This document shows positions 5,207 to 5,208 of a DNA stretch of 5,208 nt, piece after piece. The stretch is from an uncultured Gemmatimonadota bacterium. GTDB lineage: Bacteria; Gemmatimonadota; Gemmatimonadetes; Gemmatimonadales; GWC2-71-9. A model generated the notes under the pieces. It was not told where the DNA came from and did not search any database. It saw nothing but the letters and a program-made list of their open reading frames with translations. Location: NCBI GenBank assembly GCA_946887295.1, contig CAMPKP010000190.1, positions 1-5,208 on the forward strand, read 5' to 3'. A program made the position numbers and the translations under genes. Each line of letters opens with the position of its first letter. The stretch's first letter is position 1.

Positions 5207-5208
5207 AA

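Noticed and set aside
1..5208. CRISPR array, tRNA, rRNA, insertion sequence or toxin-antitoxin pair
   Set aside because: No regularly spaced repeats, cloverleaf sequences, transposase motifs or toxin families were seen; the MazG-like protein is a pyrophosphohydrolase and there is no mazEF pair.

Overview
The window is a compact, very GC-rich (clearly above 60% by eye, not computed) bacterial chromosomal segment with five confident protein genes, one probable small gene, and a long palindromic repeat at each edge. The signal peptides (one lipoprotein, two Sec/SPI) together with the gene types point to a diderm, free-living, probably soil or sediment bacterium. The style (high GC, few Shine-Dalgarno sites, many exported amidohydrolases and M20 peptidases, CTGAGCGAAGCGAAG-type palindromes) is what I would expect from Gemmatimonadota or a similar uncultured phylum. 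This is an inference; no marker gene is present.

Layout. Bases 1-60 hold a perfect 54-bp palindrome followed by GGTGAC. Two overlapping genes on the minus strand follow: a DJ-1/PfpI-family protein (413-934), then a short MazG-like nucleotide pyrophosphohydrolase (72-416). They overlap by 4 bases (ATGA). A 47-bp divergent intergenic region (935-981) contains a 15-bp inverted repeat at 942-956 and separates them from a plus-strand run: an 84-aa protein of unknown function (982-1236), a lipoprotein amidohydrolase of the Amidohydro_3 (YtcJ/NfdA-like) group (1245-2930), and after about 100 bp an exported MsrB (3033-3605). A convergent exported M20-family metallopeptidase (3633-5090, minus) ends 27 bp from msrB. 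Bases 5091-5208 hold its leader, a small tandem repeat, and the second copy of the palindrome (5140-5206). No gap without a gene exceeds about 120 bases.

How the genes fit together. The minus-strand pair and MsrB belong to families that deal with damaged molecules: non-canonical nucleotides, glycated or damaged macromolecules, and oxidised methionine. The amidohydrolase and the M20 peptidase are exported hydrolases that probably release amino acids or small amides from external substrates. I see no defence system, mobile element gene, CRISPR array, RNA gene or biosynthetic cluster. The most notable points are the repeats at both edges, the zinc-less single-cysteine exported MsrB, the inverted repeat in the divergent promoter region, and the small unknown gene tightly linked to the lipoprotein amidohydrolase. 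I do not find convincing evidence of a new biological system here.
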